Numbered from the stretch's first letter, positions 1-5,079 are shown. The stretch is 5,079 nucleotides of DNA from Caldilineaceae bacterium (GCA_012032975.1 JAAUPU010000320.1:1-5079), one strand, 5' to 3'. Translations and numbers: made by a program. Notes: generated from the sequence alone by a model not told the origin.

Positions 1-276
1 GGGTGGCTGCGCTATTTGTTGGCTGCTGGTCTGCCTCTGCTCGGAGCCGTGCTTTGGGGGACGTTTCGTGTGCCCGGCGATGCTTCGAGCGCTGGCAATG
101 CGCCGGTTCCGGTGCCAGGTTGGGTGCGGCTCGCGCTGGAATTGGGCTTGTTTGGCGCGGCAACATGGGCGTTTGCAGACGCAGGCGCTGAACGCACAGC
201 TTTGCTCTTTGGCGCGGTCGTGGTGCTTCACTATGCGATCTCCTACGACCGCATTCTGTGGTTGCTGAATCCATGA
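1..276 (+). CDS. DUF2568 (YrdB-like) small membrane protein, 5' end missing
   Basis: The reading frame is open from the first base to a TGA at 274-276, giving 91 visible residues. Three hydrophobic stretches are seen: about residues 3-22 (LLAAGLPLLGAVLWGTF), 41-62 (WVRLALELGLFGAATWAF) and 65-89 (LLFGAVVVLHYAISY). They are separated by a short Pro/Gly/Ala loop. The pattern 'LLGAVLWGTFxxP', then 'P..VRLALELGLFG', and a third helix matches what I remember of the DUF2568/YrdB family, inner-membrane proteins of roughly 110-120 residues with no known function. If so, only the first 20-30 residues lie outside the window. The first ATG-like codons inside the frame are not credible starts because they would cut into helix 1. 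Its stop overlaps the next gene's ATG (ATGA at 273-276), so the two are probably co-transcribed and translationally coupled. Confidence 0.82.
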   Translation, partial: GWLRYLLAAGLPLLGAVLWGTFRVPGDASSAGNAPVPVPGWVRLALELGLFGAATWAFADAGAERTALLFGAVVVLHYAISYDRILWLLNP

Positions 277-1139
277 GCCTCTTCCGTGATCTATCCACAC
301 AAGCAGAGATCGATCAGGCGTACAATCCGCGCTGGCAGGTGGACGATGTTCAACGTCATTTGGACTGGTATAGCGACGAAAGCGCGCGGGCACGGCACGA
401 GTTGACCTGTCATCTCGACGCGCCATTTGGCCCGACGCCGGCCGAAATTGTGGACATCTTTCCCGCAGCGAAGCCGGGCGCGCCGGTGCTGGTCTTCATC
501 CACGGCGGCTACTGGCGCGCATTCACCAGCAAGGAATTTAGCTTTGTCGCCCGCGGTCCGGTCGCGCATGGCATGACCGTCGTCGTGACCAACTACGCAC
601 TCTGCCCAGAGGTCACACTAGACGAGATCACCCGCCAGAGCCGCGCGGCCCTGGCATGGCTCTGGCACAATGTCGAGCGATTCAACGGCGACCGGGATCA
701 GATCAATGTCGTCGGCCATTCGGCTGGCGGCCAGCAAGTGGGCATGTTGGCAGCGACCGACTGGGCCGGCGGCTACGGATTGCCCGCGGATCTGATCAAG
801 GCGGGCATTCCTATCAGCGGCCTCTTCGACCTGCGTCCATTTGTCCACTCCTGGCTACAGCCCTCTCTCCAGCTAGATGCTGGCATCATCCAGCGCCAAA
901 GCCCGCTCTTCAATCTGCCGGAGTCTGGGCCGCGGCTTTGGGTGACGGTGGGTGGGTTGGAATCGGCGGAGTTTCGCCGTCAATCCGAGGAGTTTGCCGC
1001 GGCGTGGCAGGCTCAAGGGTTGCACGGGGAACAGCAGGTGCTGGAGGGGAAGAACCACTTCGACCTCATCAACGGCCTGGCCGATGCGGAGAGCGATTTC
1101 TGTCAGAGCGTCGTCGATTTCGTCGCCCGGTGTGGCTGA
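273..1139 (+). CDS. Alpha/beta hydrolase, kynurenine formamidase-like esterase
   Basis: A 288-residue soluble serine hydrolase. Visible motifs: oxyanion-hole HGGYW at residues 77-81 after strand VLVFI; nucleophile elbow GHSAGG at 148-153 (Ser150); acid region GGLESAEFRRQS at 228-238 with Glu230 as likely acid; and GKNHFD at 259-264 with His262 as catalytic base. HGGYW followed by 'D/ESxEFxRQS' and 'NHF' is the signature of arylformamidase (kynurenine formamidase) relatives, which hydrolyse N-formylkynurenine in tryptophan breakdown. Many bacterial members have other or unknown esters as substrates. No other kynurenine-pathway gene is visible, so the substrate is open. There is no signal peptide, so it is probably cytoplasmic. 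I chose the ATG at 273, which forms an ATGA overlap with the upstream stop. A GTG at 258 in the same frame would add five residues (MVAES). No Shine-Dalgarno is visible before 273, which fits translational coupling. Length is normal for the family. Confidence 0.9.
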   Translation: MSLFRDLSTQAEIDQAYNPRWQVDDVQRHLDWYSDESARARHELTCHLDAPFGPTPAEIVDIFPAAKPGAPVLVFIHGGYWRAFTSKEFSFVARGPVAHGMTVVVTNYALCPEVTLDEITRQSRAALAWLWHNVERFNGDRDQINVVGHSAGGQQVGMLAATDWAGGYGLPADLIKAGIPISGLFDLRPFVHSWLQPSLQLDAGIIQRQSPLFNLPESGPRLWVTVGGLESAEFRRQSEEFAAAWQAQGLHGEQQVLEGKNHFDLINGLADAESDFCQSVVDFVARCG

Positions 1140-1239
1140 CGCACGAGAACATCAACGGATCTTCATGATTCCGTGTGGTGGACGTTTAGCTGATAACTGA
1201 AACCGGCTCAAGCCCATATCAACTGGCTGGAAATGTTTC

Positions 1240-1268
1240 TTGCCGGTAATCCTATCTGTCAGTAGAAT
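1240..1268 (+). promoter_or_regulatory. Candidate sigma70-type promoter giving a leaderless transcript
   Basis: A -35-like TTGCCG (1240-1245; 4 of 6 to TTGACA) and a -10-like TAGAAT (1263-1268; 5 of 6 to TATAAT) are separated by exactly 17 bases. Transcription would be expected to start about seven bases after the -10, at roughly 1275, which is the A of the ATG of the next gene. No good Shine-Dalgarno precedes that ATG. The promoter lies in the 135-base gap after the hydrolase gene, which otherwise shows no convincing terminator or other feature. Confidence 0.45.
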
Positions 1269-1274
1269 GAAGCC

Positions 1275-1559
1275 ATGAGCAAACGCGTGCCCTACCTCTG
1301 GGATTATGACATCGACGAGACACAATTCCGGGCCATGCTGTCAGGTGAGTTGGCGTTGGGGCGGCTGGATCGCGATTGGGCCGCCGTGCGTCTGCTGGAG
1401 TACGCTCCATACCCGGAAGTCGTGGAACTCTTGGGGTTTGGGCCACTTGTCCAAGGATGGCCAACCTGGCGTCAGCGTATTCGCTCACAAACGCGTCTGC
1501 GAGCTTTTGACTTTCTCGTAAGGTGGCTATCGCAGAATCACCCCGGATTGCTTCAATGA
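1275..1559 (+). CDS. Small conserved-looking protein of unknown function (WDYD type)
   Basis: A 94-residue protein beginning MSKRVPYLWDYDIDE. It is soluble, rich in Trp, Arg and Leu, and probably all helical. Visible blocks are WDYDIDETQF (about residues 9-18), LGRLDRDWAAVRLLEYAPY (28-46), a VVELLGF segment (49-55), and an Arg-rich end with FDFLVRWLSQNHP (78-90). It has no enzyme motif, membrane segment or signal peptide. From memory, proteins with this WDYD...LGRLDRDWAA...RLLEYAPY layout occur in Chloroflexota, often directly before an AbiEii-type nucleotidyltransferase gene, so an antitoxin-like or partner role is possible. That is recollection, not something shown here, and no such partner gene follows: the next 200 bases are non-coding and then a gene on the opposite strand ends. 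It has its own candidate promoter and no clear ribosome binding site. The even, protein-like composition and intact frame support a real gene. Confidence 0.75.
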   Translation: MSKRVPYLWDYDIDETQFRAMLSGELALGRLDRDWAAVRLLEYAPYPEVVELLGFGPLVQGWPTWRQRIRSQTRLRAFDFLVRWLSQNHPGLLQ

Positions 1560-1759
1560 AACGCTGTGCCTGCTGAAAACTCGCCTTTGACGGTGCAGGG
1601 AAGTGGTTCCAAACGCACGCCTTTTCACTGGGTATCGGAAGACTGCTCCGAAGCCGATGGCGATGCGTGACGGATGGCGCATTCTCTGCACGTTCTGGGG
1701 GCGCCAACGGTCATTCTCAGCCTTTTGGCAATCAGATCTCTCGCCATCATTGCGCTGCG
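1560..1759. other. Convergent intergenic spacer
   Basis: Two hundred bases lie between the ends of two converging genes. A 34-codon GTG-started frame (1566-1670, plus strand) is present, but it has no ribosome binding site and no recognisable product. No rho-independent terminator with a T run is seen for either gene. The only structure is the GC-rich hairpin listed separately at the right edge. Confidence 0.5.
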
Positions 1760-1771
1760 CTAGCGCGCAGC
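1754..1771. other. GC-rich hairpin over the stop codon of the minus-strand gene
   Basis: Bases GCTGCGC (1754-1760) pair perfectly with GCGCAGC (1765-1771) around a TAGC loop; the loop contains part of the TAG stop of the minus-strand gene. It could help end transcription between the converging genes. No T run follows on either strand, so it is not a standard terminator, and codon composition alone could produce it. Confidence 0.25.
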
Positions 1772-2860
1772 CTCATGCTGTAAGAACTCCCGCCACGCGG
1801 CCTCCAATTCCCACTCGTCCATATCAAAGTAGGCAGGCGCCAGAGTCGACCAGGTGTCGTGCTGTTCGAAACCATCCAGCAGTTGCGGCACAATCGAATA
1901 CCCATATTCGGTCAGAATGAAGTCGATCAGGGTATCTGCGATATCGCTTGCAGACGGATCCGGCTCAGATGGGTAGAGTTGGGGTTCGGGCCGCCAAGCG
2001 CCGCGTGGCGCACTCTCATCTGGCTCCCACTCTACAACGGCACCTATGGAGGACGCCAGCATCGCGAGACGCCGCGCAACGCCATACGCTGGAGTACCAG
2101 ACTCGGGCAGAATGCCAGACTCTCGGCCAAGGTAGTGTTCCAACCTGCTTGTCATCATGCGCCACTGGGGTTTGATATTGCGGTCCGCCAATGACTCCAC
2201 AAACAGTCGTCGCACCAGTTGGCCGAGGAGGATGCGCTTCAACGCTTCTTCTTCATTCATACCATCACTCGCAGCCAGCGCTGATGCCGTAAGCAGCAGA
2301 GTGGATGGATCCGATTCGGCAATATTTCGCACCGGTGCGACAAGCACCCGAATTTTGGGTTCAGTGGATCCCGCCGCCAATCCCAGGTCACTACGCAGTT
2401 GGCCATAGACTTGGCTGGCCTCGGTCGCGATCGATTCCGTAATCTCAACGTATGGACTGTCTACCTCAATGCGCAGGAACTCGGTTTCGATACGATGCGA
2501 CCCACCCGGCCCGGCGGCTTCGACGATTGGGAGTGACATCTCGGATTCGGTGCGAAGAGTTGTAGCAGCATCGCCACGCAGAGCCAGCAGTTCCTCTTCC
2601 AAACTTGCCACCCTATGGACGATCTGCCACCACACCCCAATCGCCACGAATGCGGCGATGCAGGCGAAAACCAGAGCGAGTTCATAGATTCTGCACAGAA
2701 CCCTCAAGACCGGAGTTTGCTCCGATGTCTCTGGCGATCTACTTTCCGAAGTCGCGTCCGCAAGCGACTCCCACTCCGAACCCTCGCCGAGACCCTCCGC
2801 TGCGTCTTCATCCAAGAGGCTCCATACCATGTTTGTTTTGTACAGGATCTGTCTCGGCAT
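1760..2860 (-). CDS. Single-span membrane protein with a degenerate peptidase-MA-like outer domain
   Basis: A 366-residue protein of unknown function. In order: an acidic, Ser/Glu-rich N-terminal stretch (about 1-55) probably in the cytoplasm; one membrane helix (about 61-81, LALVFACIAAFVAIGVWWQIV-type); a short coiled-coil-like segment (82-105, VASLEEELLALRGD); then an outer domain (about 120-366). That domain opens with ETEFLRIEV and a helix ending in YGQLRSDLGL, continues with strand KIRVLVAPV, and closes with LLDGFEQHDTWSTLAPAYF, DMDEWELEAAWREFL. The final 'x-L-E-x-x-W-R-x-x-L' element is typical of peptidase-MA-like (gluzincin) domains. Where the HExxH zinc motif would be expected, the helix reads ILLGQLVRRLF (210-220), so a catalytic role is unlikely. 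A sensing or binding role, as in anti-sigma-like proteins, is one inference, but no sigma factor gene is adjacent. The start at 2860 is favoured over the ATG at residue 11 because a strong Shine-Dalgarno sits six bases upstream. Confidence 0.82.
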   Translation of the reverse strand: MPRQILYKTNMVWSLLDEDAAEGLGEGSEWESLADATSESRSPETSEQTPVLRVLCRIYELALVFACIAAFVAIGVWWQIVHRVASLEEELLALRGDAATTLRTESEMSLPIVEAAGPGGSHRIETEFLRIEVDSPYVEITESIATEASQVYGQLRSDLGLAAGSTEPKIRVLVAPVRNIAESDPSTLLLTASALAASDGMNEEEALKRILLGQLVRRLFVESLADRNIKPQWRMMTSRLEHYLGRESGILPESGTPAYGVARRLAMLASSIGAVVEWEPDESAPRGAWRPEPQLYPSEPDPSASDIADTLIDFILTEYGYSIVPQLLDGFEQHDTWSTLAPAYFDMDEWELEAAWREFLQHEAAR

Positions 2861-2866
2861 CTGTAT

Positions 2867-2874
2867 TCCTTCCC
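2867..2874 (-). promoter_or_regulatory. Ribosome binding site deciding the start of the minus-strand membrane protein gene
   Basis: On the minus strand the sequence GGGAAGGA stands six bases (ATACAG) before the ATG at 2860. The alternative in-frame ATG ten codons later has no comparable site, so this element fixes the start. Confidence 0.7.
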
Positions 2875-2880
2875 AATACG

Positions 2881-2900
2881 GCCGCGCTCAGAGCGGCGGC
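2881..2900 (-). other. GC-rich hairpin in the leader of the minus-strand gene
   Basis: GCCGCGCT (2881-2888) can pair with AGCGGCGGC (2892-2900), an eight-pair stem with one bulged base and a three-base loop. It lies just upstream of the ribosome binding site, with six bases between. It could influence translation or mRNA stability, but it may equally be chance in GC-rich sequence. Confidence 0.3.
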
Positions 2901-3122
2901 CTCATCTCGATACTCTCGTGTGGCTTGAGAGCACGAGACGCAAGACCCAATTCCAATACTGCTCCTTGGGAGGCTTCTCACCAGTCGGCAGATGTAGGGT
3001 AGCATTCAAGGCGTTCTAAAACCGTTCGACTTCACCAACAGCATCTCCTTGGATCGAAAGCGATGCCAGTGGGTGTCGATGGAACCATTTTGGTCGTTGT
3101 CAGAATCTGGCCCGCTGGCCGA

Positions 3123-3151
3123 TTGGTGTATCGTTTGCTTTCCAGTAAAAT
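3123..3151 (+). promoter_or_regulatory. Candidate promoter for the aldolase/dehydrogenase gene
   Basis: TTGGTG (3123-3128; 3 of 6 to TTGACA) and TAAAAT (3146-3151; 5 of 6 to TATAAT) are 17 bases apart. Transcription would begin near 3158, leaving a leader of about 150 bases that contains the palindrome. The -35 match is weak, so this is only a candidate. Confidence 0.28.
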
Positions 3152-3174
3152 CAGCGCGACGGATCAAAAGGCCT

Positions 3175-3243
3175 GCCACGAATTTCACGAATGACACGAA
3201 TTAGAAATCACCAAAAATTCGTCAAATTCGTGCAATTCGTGGC
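3175..3243. repeat. Imperfect palindrome made of CACGAAT / ATTCGTG heptamers
   Basis: A left arm (3175-3203) pairs with a right arm (3215-3243) at 24 of 29 positions around an 11-base loop. Each arm contains three copies of a heptamer: CACGAA(T) at 3178, 3186 and 3195 on the left, and ATTCGT(G) at 3217, 3226 and 3235 on the right, spaced 8-9 bases. The outermost ten bases (GCCACGAATT / AATTCGTGGC) pair perfectly. I recall similar 'AATTCGTG...AATTCGTGGC' palindromes as dispersed intergenic repeats in several environmental bacterial phyla; their function is not known to me. Here it sits about 60 bases before the aldolase start, so as RNA it would form a long hairpin in that leader. Frames crossing it give the repetitive peptide FVKFVQFVAK, a by-product of the repeat. 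Confidence 0.85.
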
Positions 3244-3295
3244 AAAAAATCTCTCCACACTCCAGGCGGTTTTCAATGACAGCGAATCTAGCGAT

Positions 3296-3301
3296 GAGGG
3301 G
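3296..3301 (+). promoter_or_regulatory. Ribosome binding site of the aldolase gene
   Basis: GAGGGG lies five bases (TTCAG) before the ATG at 3307. This supports that start over other nearby ATGs, such as the one at 3322, which is in another frame. Confidence 0.6.
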
Positions 3302-3306
3302 TTCAG

Positions 3307-4710
3307 ATGCAAAATCTTTGGAATGAACAGGAAGCCGCGACCTACCAAGGCGATCTGGGGCTGCGCGTCTACTCGTCCCGACTGCTGGGTCGCGAGCCGG
3401 AACTGGTGCTGCACGGAGGGGGCAATACGTCGGTCAAGATTCGCGAGCGGAACATGTTTGGCGAATCCGAAGAGATTCTCTACGTCAAGGGCAGCGGCTG
3501 GGATCTGGAGACCATCGAAGCGGCTGGCTTCTCTCCCGTGCGCATGGCGCCGGTCTTGAAGCTCGCCCAGCTTGCGCAACTCTCGGACCCGCAGATGGCC
3601 AACGCGCTGCGCACCAGCCTGACCGATGCCTCCGCACCCTCACCCTCGGTCGAGACGATCCTGCATGGCATTCTGCCCTACAAATATGTGGACCACACCC
3701 ATGCCGACGCGGTGGTGACCATCACCAACACCCAGAATGGCGAAGAACGTATCCGTGCGCTCTACAGCGACCGGGTGGTGATCATCCCCTACGTCATGCC
3801 CGGCTTCAAGCTGGCCAAGCTCTGCGCCGAATTGTTTCCGCGCCATGCCGGTCCACAGACGGTGGGCATGGTGCTGATGAACCACGGCGTCTTCACCTTT
3901 GGCGAGACAGCCCAGAGCGCGTACACGGCCATGATCGATCTGGTCAACGAGGCCGAGGCGTATCTGGCCAGCCACAACGCATGGGAAATTACCTTGCCGG
4001 CCTCGCCGCCACCGACCGCCCCGGCCAGTGCGGCAATTGCGGCGCTGCGCCGTCAACTTTCGGACACAGCCGGCGCGCCCATGTTGCTCTCTTTCTGCGA
4101 CAGCGACCTGGCCAGCCACTTCGCACGCAGGCCGGATGTAGGCGACATCTCCCAACAAGGGCCAGCGACGCCCGACCACACCATCCGCACCAAGCGCTTC
4201 CCGCTGGTGGGTCGCGATGTGGCCGCGTATGCCGACGCCTATCGCGCCTACTTCCAGGCGCACGAGGACGACTACGCGCAGGAGCTGACCATGCTCGATC
4301 CCGCGCCGCGCATCGTTCTCGACGCCGAGTGGGGAGTGGGGACTGTGGGCCGCAGCGCCAAGGATTGCGGCGTCGTCGAGGATATCTATCTGCACACCAT
4401 AGAGATCATCCTGCGCGCCGAGCTGCTGGGCGGCTATCGCAGTCTGCCGGCCGAAGACCTTTTCGAGATCGAATATTGGGACCTGGAGCAGGCCAAGCTG
4501 CGTCGCCAGGGAAGCCCGCCACCCTTCAGCGGTGAGATCGCGCTGGTCACCGGCGCGGCGTCTGGGATCGGTCGCGCGTGTGTTGATTCCTTCCTCAGCC
4601 GCGGCGCCGCGGTGATCGCGCTGGAGTGTGAATCCCGCTGTGGGGGAGATGTGGGCGCGGCGCGATGTGCTCGGGCTTCAGTGCGATGTGGCGAATCTGG
4701 AGCAGGCTGA
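3307..4710 (+). CDS. Bifunctional aldolase/short-chain dehydrogenase, frameshifted after the aldolase domain
   Basis: The open frame encodes 467 residues, of which about the first 440 are genuine. Residues 15-235 are a class II (zinc) aldolase/adducin domain: HGGGNTS (36-42) and KGSGWD (61-66) for phosphate and backbone contacts, likely catalytic Glu116 in PSVETILH, and zinc-ligand histidines His130 and His132 (DHTHAD) and His193 (MNHG). A linker domain follows with TPDH (288-291). A Rossmann domain opens at 411 with IALVTGAASGIGRA, the NAD(P)-binding glycine motif TGAASGIG. Intact relatives, about 680-700 residues, resemble rhamnulose-1-phosphate aldolase/lactaldehyde dehydrogenase fusions. 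They split a ketose phosphate into DHAP and an aldehyde and oxidise or reduce the latter. The substrate here is undecided, and no sugar-pathway neighbours are seen. After residue 440 the frame turns into Cys/Arg-rich nonsense and stops at 4710, while dehydrogenase homology resumes in another frame from 4628. The aldolase half could still fold; the dehydrogenase half is lost. Confidence 0.9.
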   Translation: MQNLWNEQEAATYQGDLGLRVYSSRLLGREPELVLHGGGNTSVKIRERNMFGESEEILYVKGSGWDLETIEAAGFSPVRMAPVLKLAQLAQLSDPQMANALRTSLTDASAPSPSVETILHGILPYKYVDHTHADAVVTITNTQNGEERIRALYSDRVVIIPYVMPGFKLAKLCAELFPRHAGPQTVGMVLMNHGVFTFGETAQSAYTAMIDLVNEAEAYLASHNAWEITLPASPPPTAPASAAIAALRRQLSDTAGAPMLLSFCDSDLASHFARRPDVGDISQQGPATPDHTIRTKRFPLVGRDVAAYADAYRAYFQAHEDDYAQELTMLDPAPRIVLDAEWGVGTVGRSAKDCGVVEDIYLHTIEIILRAELLGGYRSLPAEDLFEIEYWDLEQAKLRRQGSPPPFSGEIALVTGAASGIGRACVDSFLSRGAAVIALECESRCGGDVGAARCARASVRCGESGAG

Positions 4711-4957
4711 ATCTGCGGTGGAGGCGGGCGTGCGGCGTTTCGGCGGGCTGGATATGATCGTGCTCAACGCCGGCATCTTTCCAGCCAGCACGCGGATCGA
4801 TTCCCTGACCCTGGACGAGTGGCGACGGGTCATGGCCGTCAACCTGGATGCCAATCTGGCGCTGATGAAGGCGGCCCATCCACTGCTCAAGCTGGCGCCG
4901 CGATCCGGCGTTTCGCGATGTCTATGCCGCGCAAGATCTCGTGTGCGCCGATGGTAA
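4628..4957 (+). pseudogene. Continuation of the dehydrogenase domain in a shifted frame, truncated
   Basis: This frame continues the short-chain dehydrogenase that begins upstream. Counting from 4628, NPAVGEMW (2-9) follows the second Rossmann strand; CDVAN (19-23) is the usual Asp-Val near adenine; LDMIVLNAGIF (41-51) holds the NAG motif; and VMAVNLDAN (68-76) carries the conserved active-site Asn72. It is not a separate gene, because it starts in mid-fold with no ribosome binding site. Removing one G near 4626 turns GAG-TGT-GAA into GAT-GTG-AAT and joins the frames as ALDVNPAV, a sensible sequence. Homology runs to about LLKLAPR (4903). The frame then degenerates to Arg/Cys-rich residues and stops at 4957. 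The SDR Ser and the Tyr-x-x-x-Lys pair and about 150 further residues are missing, so no active dehydrogenase can be made. Confidence 0.8.
4891..4909 (+). other. Junction between dehydrogenase and glycosyltransferase sequence
   Basis: Dehydrogenase homology in one frame (LLKLAPR, ending about 4903) gives way to glycosyltransferase homology in another (RDPAFRDVY, from about 4899). The shared stretch around GCGCCGCGATCCGGCG fits both and leaves the exact breakpoint uncertain. No insertion sequence, target duplication or att-like repeat is visible. Confidence 0.65.
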
Positions 4958-5079
4958 TCCGATCGTGTGGCTGTCACGGCTGGCGGGTCAGCGGGTGTGG
5001 CTTGTGCCGGGTTCGGACATGATCTTGCCGCTCGCGCATCAGGCGGCGCGCGAAAAGGTCTCGGTGGCGCTGATGGGGT
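4899..5079 (+). CDS. WecG/TagA/CpsF-type glycosyltransferase fragment (no start, cut by window end)
   Basis: From 4899 the frame is open to the window end (60 complete codons). It reads RDPAFRDVYAAQDLVCADG, then NPIVWLSRLAG, a VPGSDM block (about residues 37-42), and a helix followed by KVSVALMG. This is the order expected in the WecG/TagA/CpsF family: 'RDPAF...A(A)DLV.(A/P)DG.P.VW..RL.G...V.GSD......A....V.LLG'. Members transfer ManNAc, ManNAcA or related sugars to a lipid-linked acceptor in wall teichoic acid, enterobacterial common antigen or exopolysaccharide synthesis, at the inner face of the membrane. Full proteins are about 240-260 residues. The segment before RDPAF, normally a start plus 'NxHxxN/VNPE'-like strand, is absent and is replaced by dehydrogenase sequence. 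No ATG with a ribosome binding site precedes it in this frame, so as it stands it is a broken gene or an assembly join. Confidence 0.7.

Larger units (their letters stand above)
2861..3306. other. Divergent intergenic region
   Basis: These 446 bases separate the minus-strand membrane protein gene from the plus-strand aldolase gene. Both genes have ribosome binding sites at its edges. It also holds a GC-rich hairpin (2881-2900), one candidate plus-strand promoter (3123-3151) and a large imperfect palindrome (3175-3243). I found no convincing minus-strand promoter. Short open frames exist on both strands, but they are broken by stops, lack ribosome binding sites or run through the palindrome, so I call no gene here. 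Confidence 0.6.

Noticed and set aside
1566..1670. 34-codon GTG-started frame after the WDYD gene
   Set aside because: No ribosome binding site, no homology recognised, and it is too short to trust.
1252..1707. 151-residue minus-strand open frame opposite the WDYD gene
   Set aside because: It lies antisense to a better-supported gene, has Arg/Pro-rich low-information composition and no ribosome binding site; it is a shadow of the plus-strand coding pattern.
2906..3020. Minus-strand frame reading NALNATLHLPTG followed by an amphipathic Trp/Leu/Arg-rich stretch, seemingly protein-like
   Set aside because: It is bounded by stops on both sides, with no start codon plus ribosome binding site, and only about 36 codons long; upstream in the same frame there are further stops. 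I could not assign it to any family.
3006..3197. 63-residue minus-strand open frame starting MSFVKFVAG
   Set aside because: Its N-terminus is a translation of the CACGAAT palindrome, it lacks a ribosome binding site, and the rest matches nothing recognisable.
3640..4395. 251-residue minus-strand open frame opposite the aldolase
   Set aside because: The plus strand carries clear aldolase motifs in this span; the antisense frame is Gly/His/Arg-rich and shows no domain.
4600..4720. Programmed ribosomal frameshift inside the aldolase/dehydrogenase gene
   Set aside because: No slippery heptamer, shifty stop or stimulatory structure is evident, and a simple one-base insertion explains the change; the later junction also makes the product useless.
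1..5079. CRISPR array, tRNA/rRNA gene or insertion sequence
   Set aside because: No regularly spaced direct repeats with unique spacers, no cloverleaf or rRNA-like segment, and no transposase motif or terminal inverted repeats were found on reading both strands.

Overview
This window looks like a chromosomal piece from an uncultured, moderately GC-rich bacterium. The best guess is Chloroflexota (Anaerolineae/Caldilineae-like). That guess rests on remembered resemblance of several products (the WDYD small protein, the single-span protein with a peptidase-MA-like end, the aldolase/SDR fusion) and not on a search, so treat it as tentative. Nothing points to a phage, insertion sequence or CRISPR array.

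Layout from left to right: (1) the 3' end of a small three-helix membrane protein of the DUF2568/YrdB type, whose stop codon overlaps the start of (2) an alpha/beta hydrolase of the kynurenine-formamidase-like group (HGGYW and GHSAGG motifs). These two form a translationally coupled pair. (3) After 135 bases, a 94-residue protein of unknown function with a conserved-looking WDYD start; a good sigma70-like promoter sits so close to its ATG that the mRNA may be leaderless. (4) A 200-base convergent spacer. (5) On the minus strand, a 366-residue single-span membrane protein with an acidic cytoplasmic head, a short coiled coil and an outer domain that resembles a peptidase-MA domain but lacks the HExxH zinc site. 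(6) A 446-base divergent spacer with ribosome binding sites at both ends, a candidate promoter and an imperfect 69-base palindrome built of CACGAAT/ATTCGTG heptamers. (7) On the plus strand, a class II aldolase/short-chain dehydrogenase fusion gene.

The right end is damaged. The aldolase half of the fusion is intact, but an apparent one-base insertion near 4626 breaks the frame early in the Rossmann domain. About 275 bases later, near 4891-4909, dehydrogenase homology stops and a third frame continues as the middle of a WecG/TagA/CpsF-type glycosyltransferase with no start of its own. Either the contig is chimeric or error-prone here, or a real rearrangement has fused two broken genes.

Apart from the overlapping pair at the left there is no clear shared pathway. 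The aldolase/dehydrogenase would, if intact, cleave a sugar phosphate and oxidise or reduce the aldehyde product. I see no convincing new multi-gene system. The points most worth checking are the 4.9 kb junction, the leaderless small gene, the zinc-site-less outer domain and the palindromic repeat.
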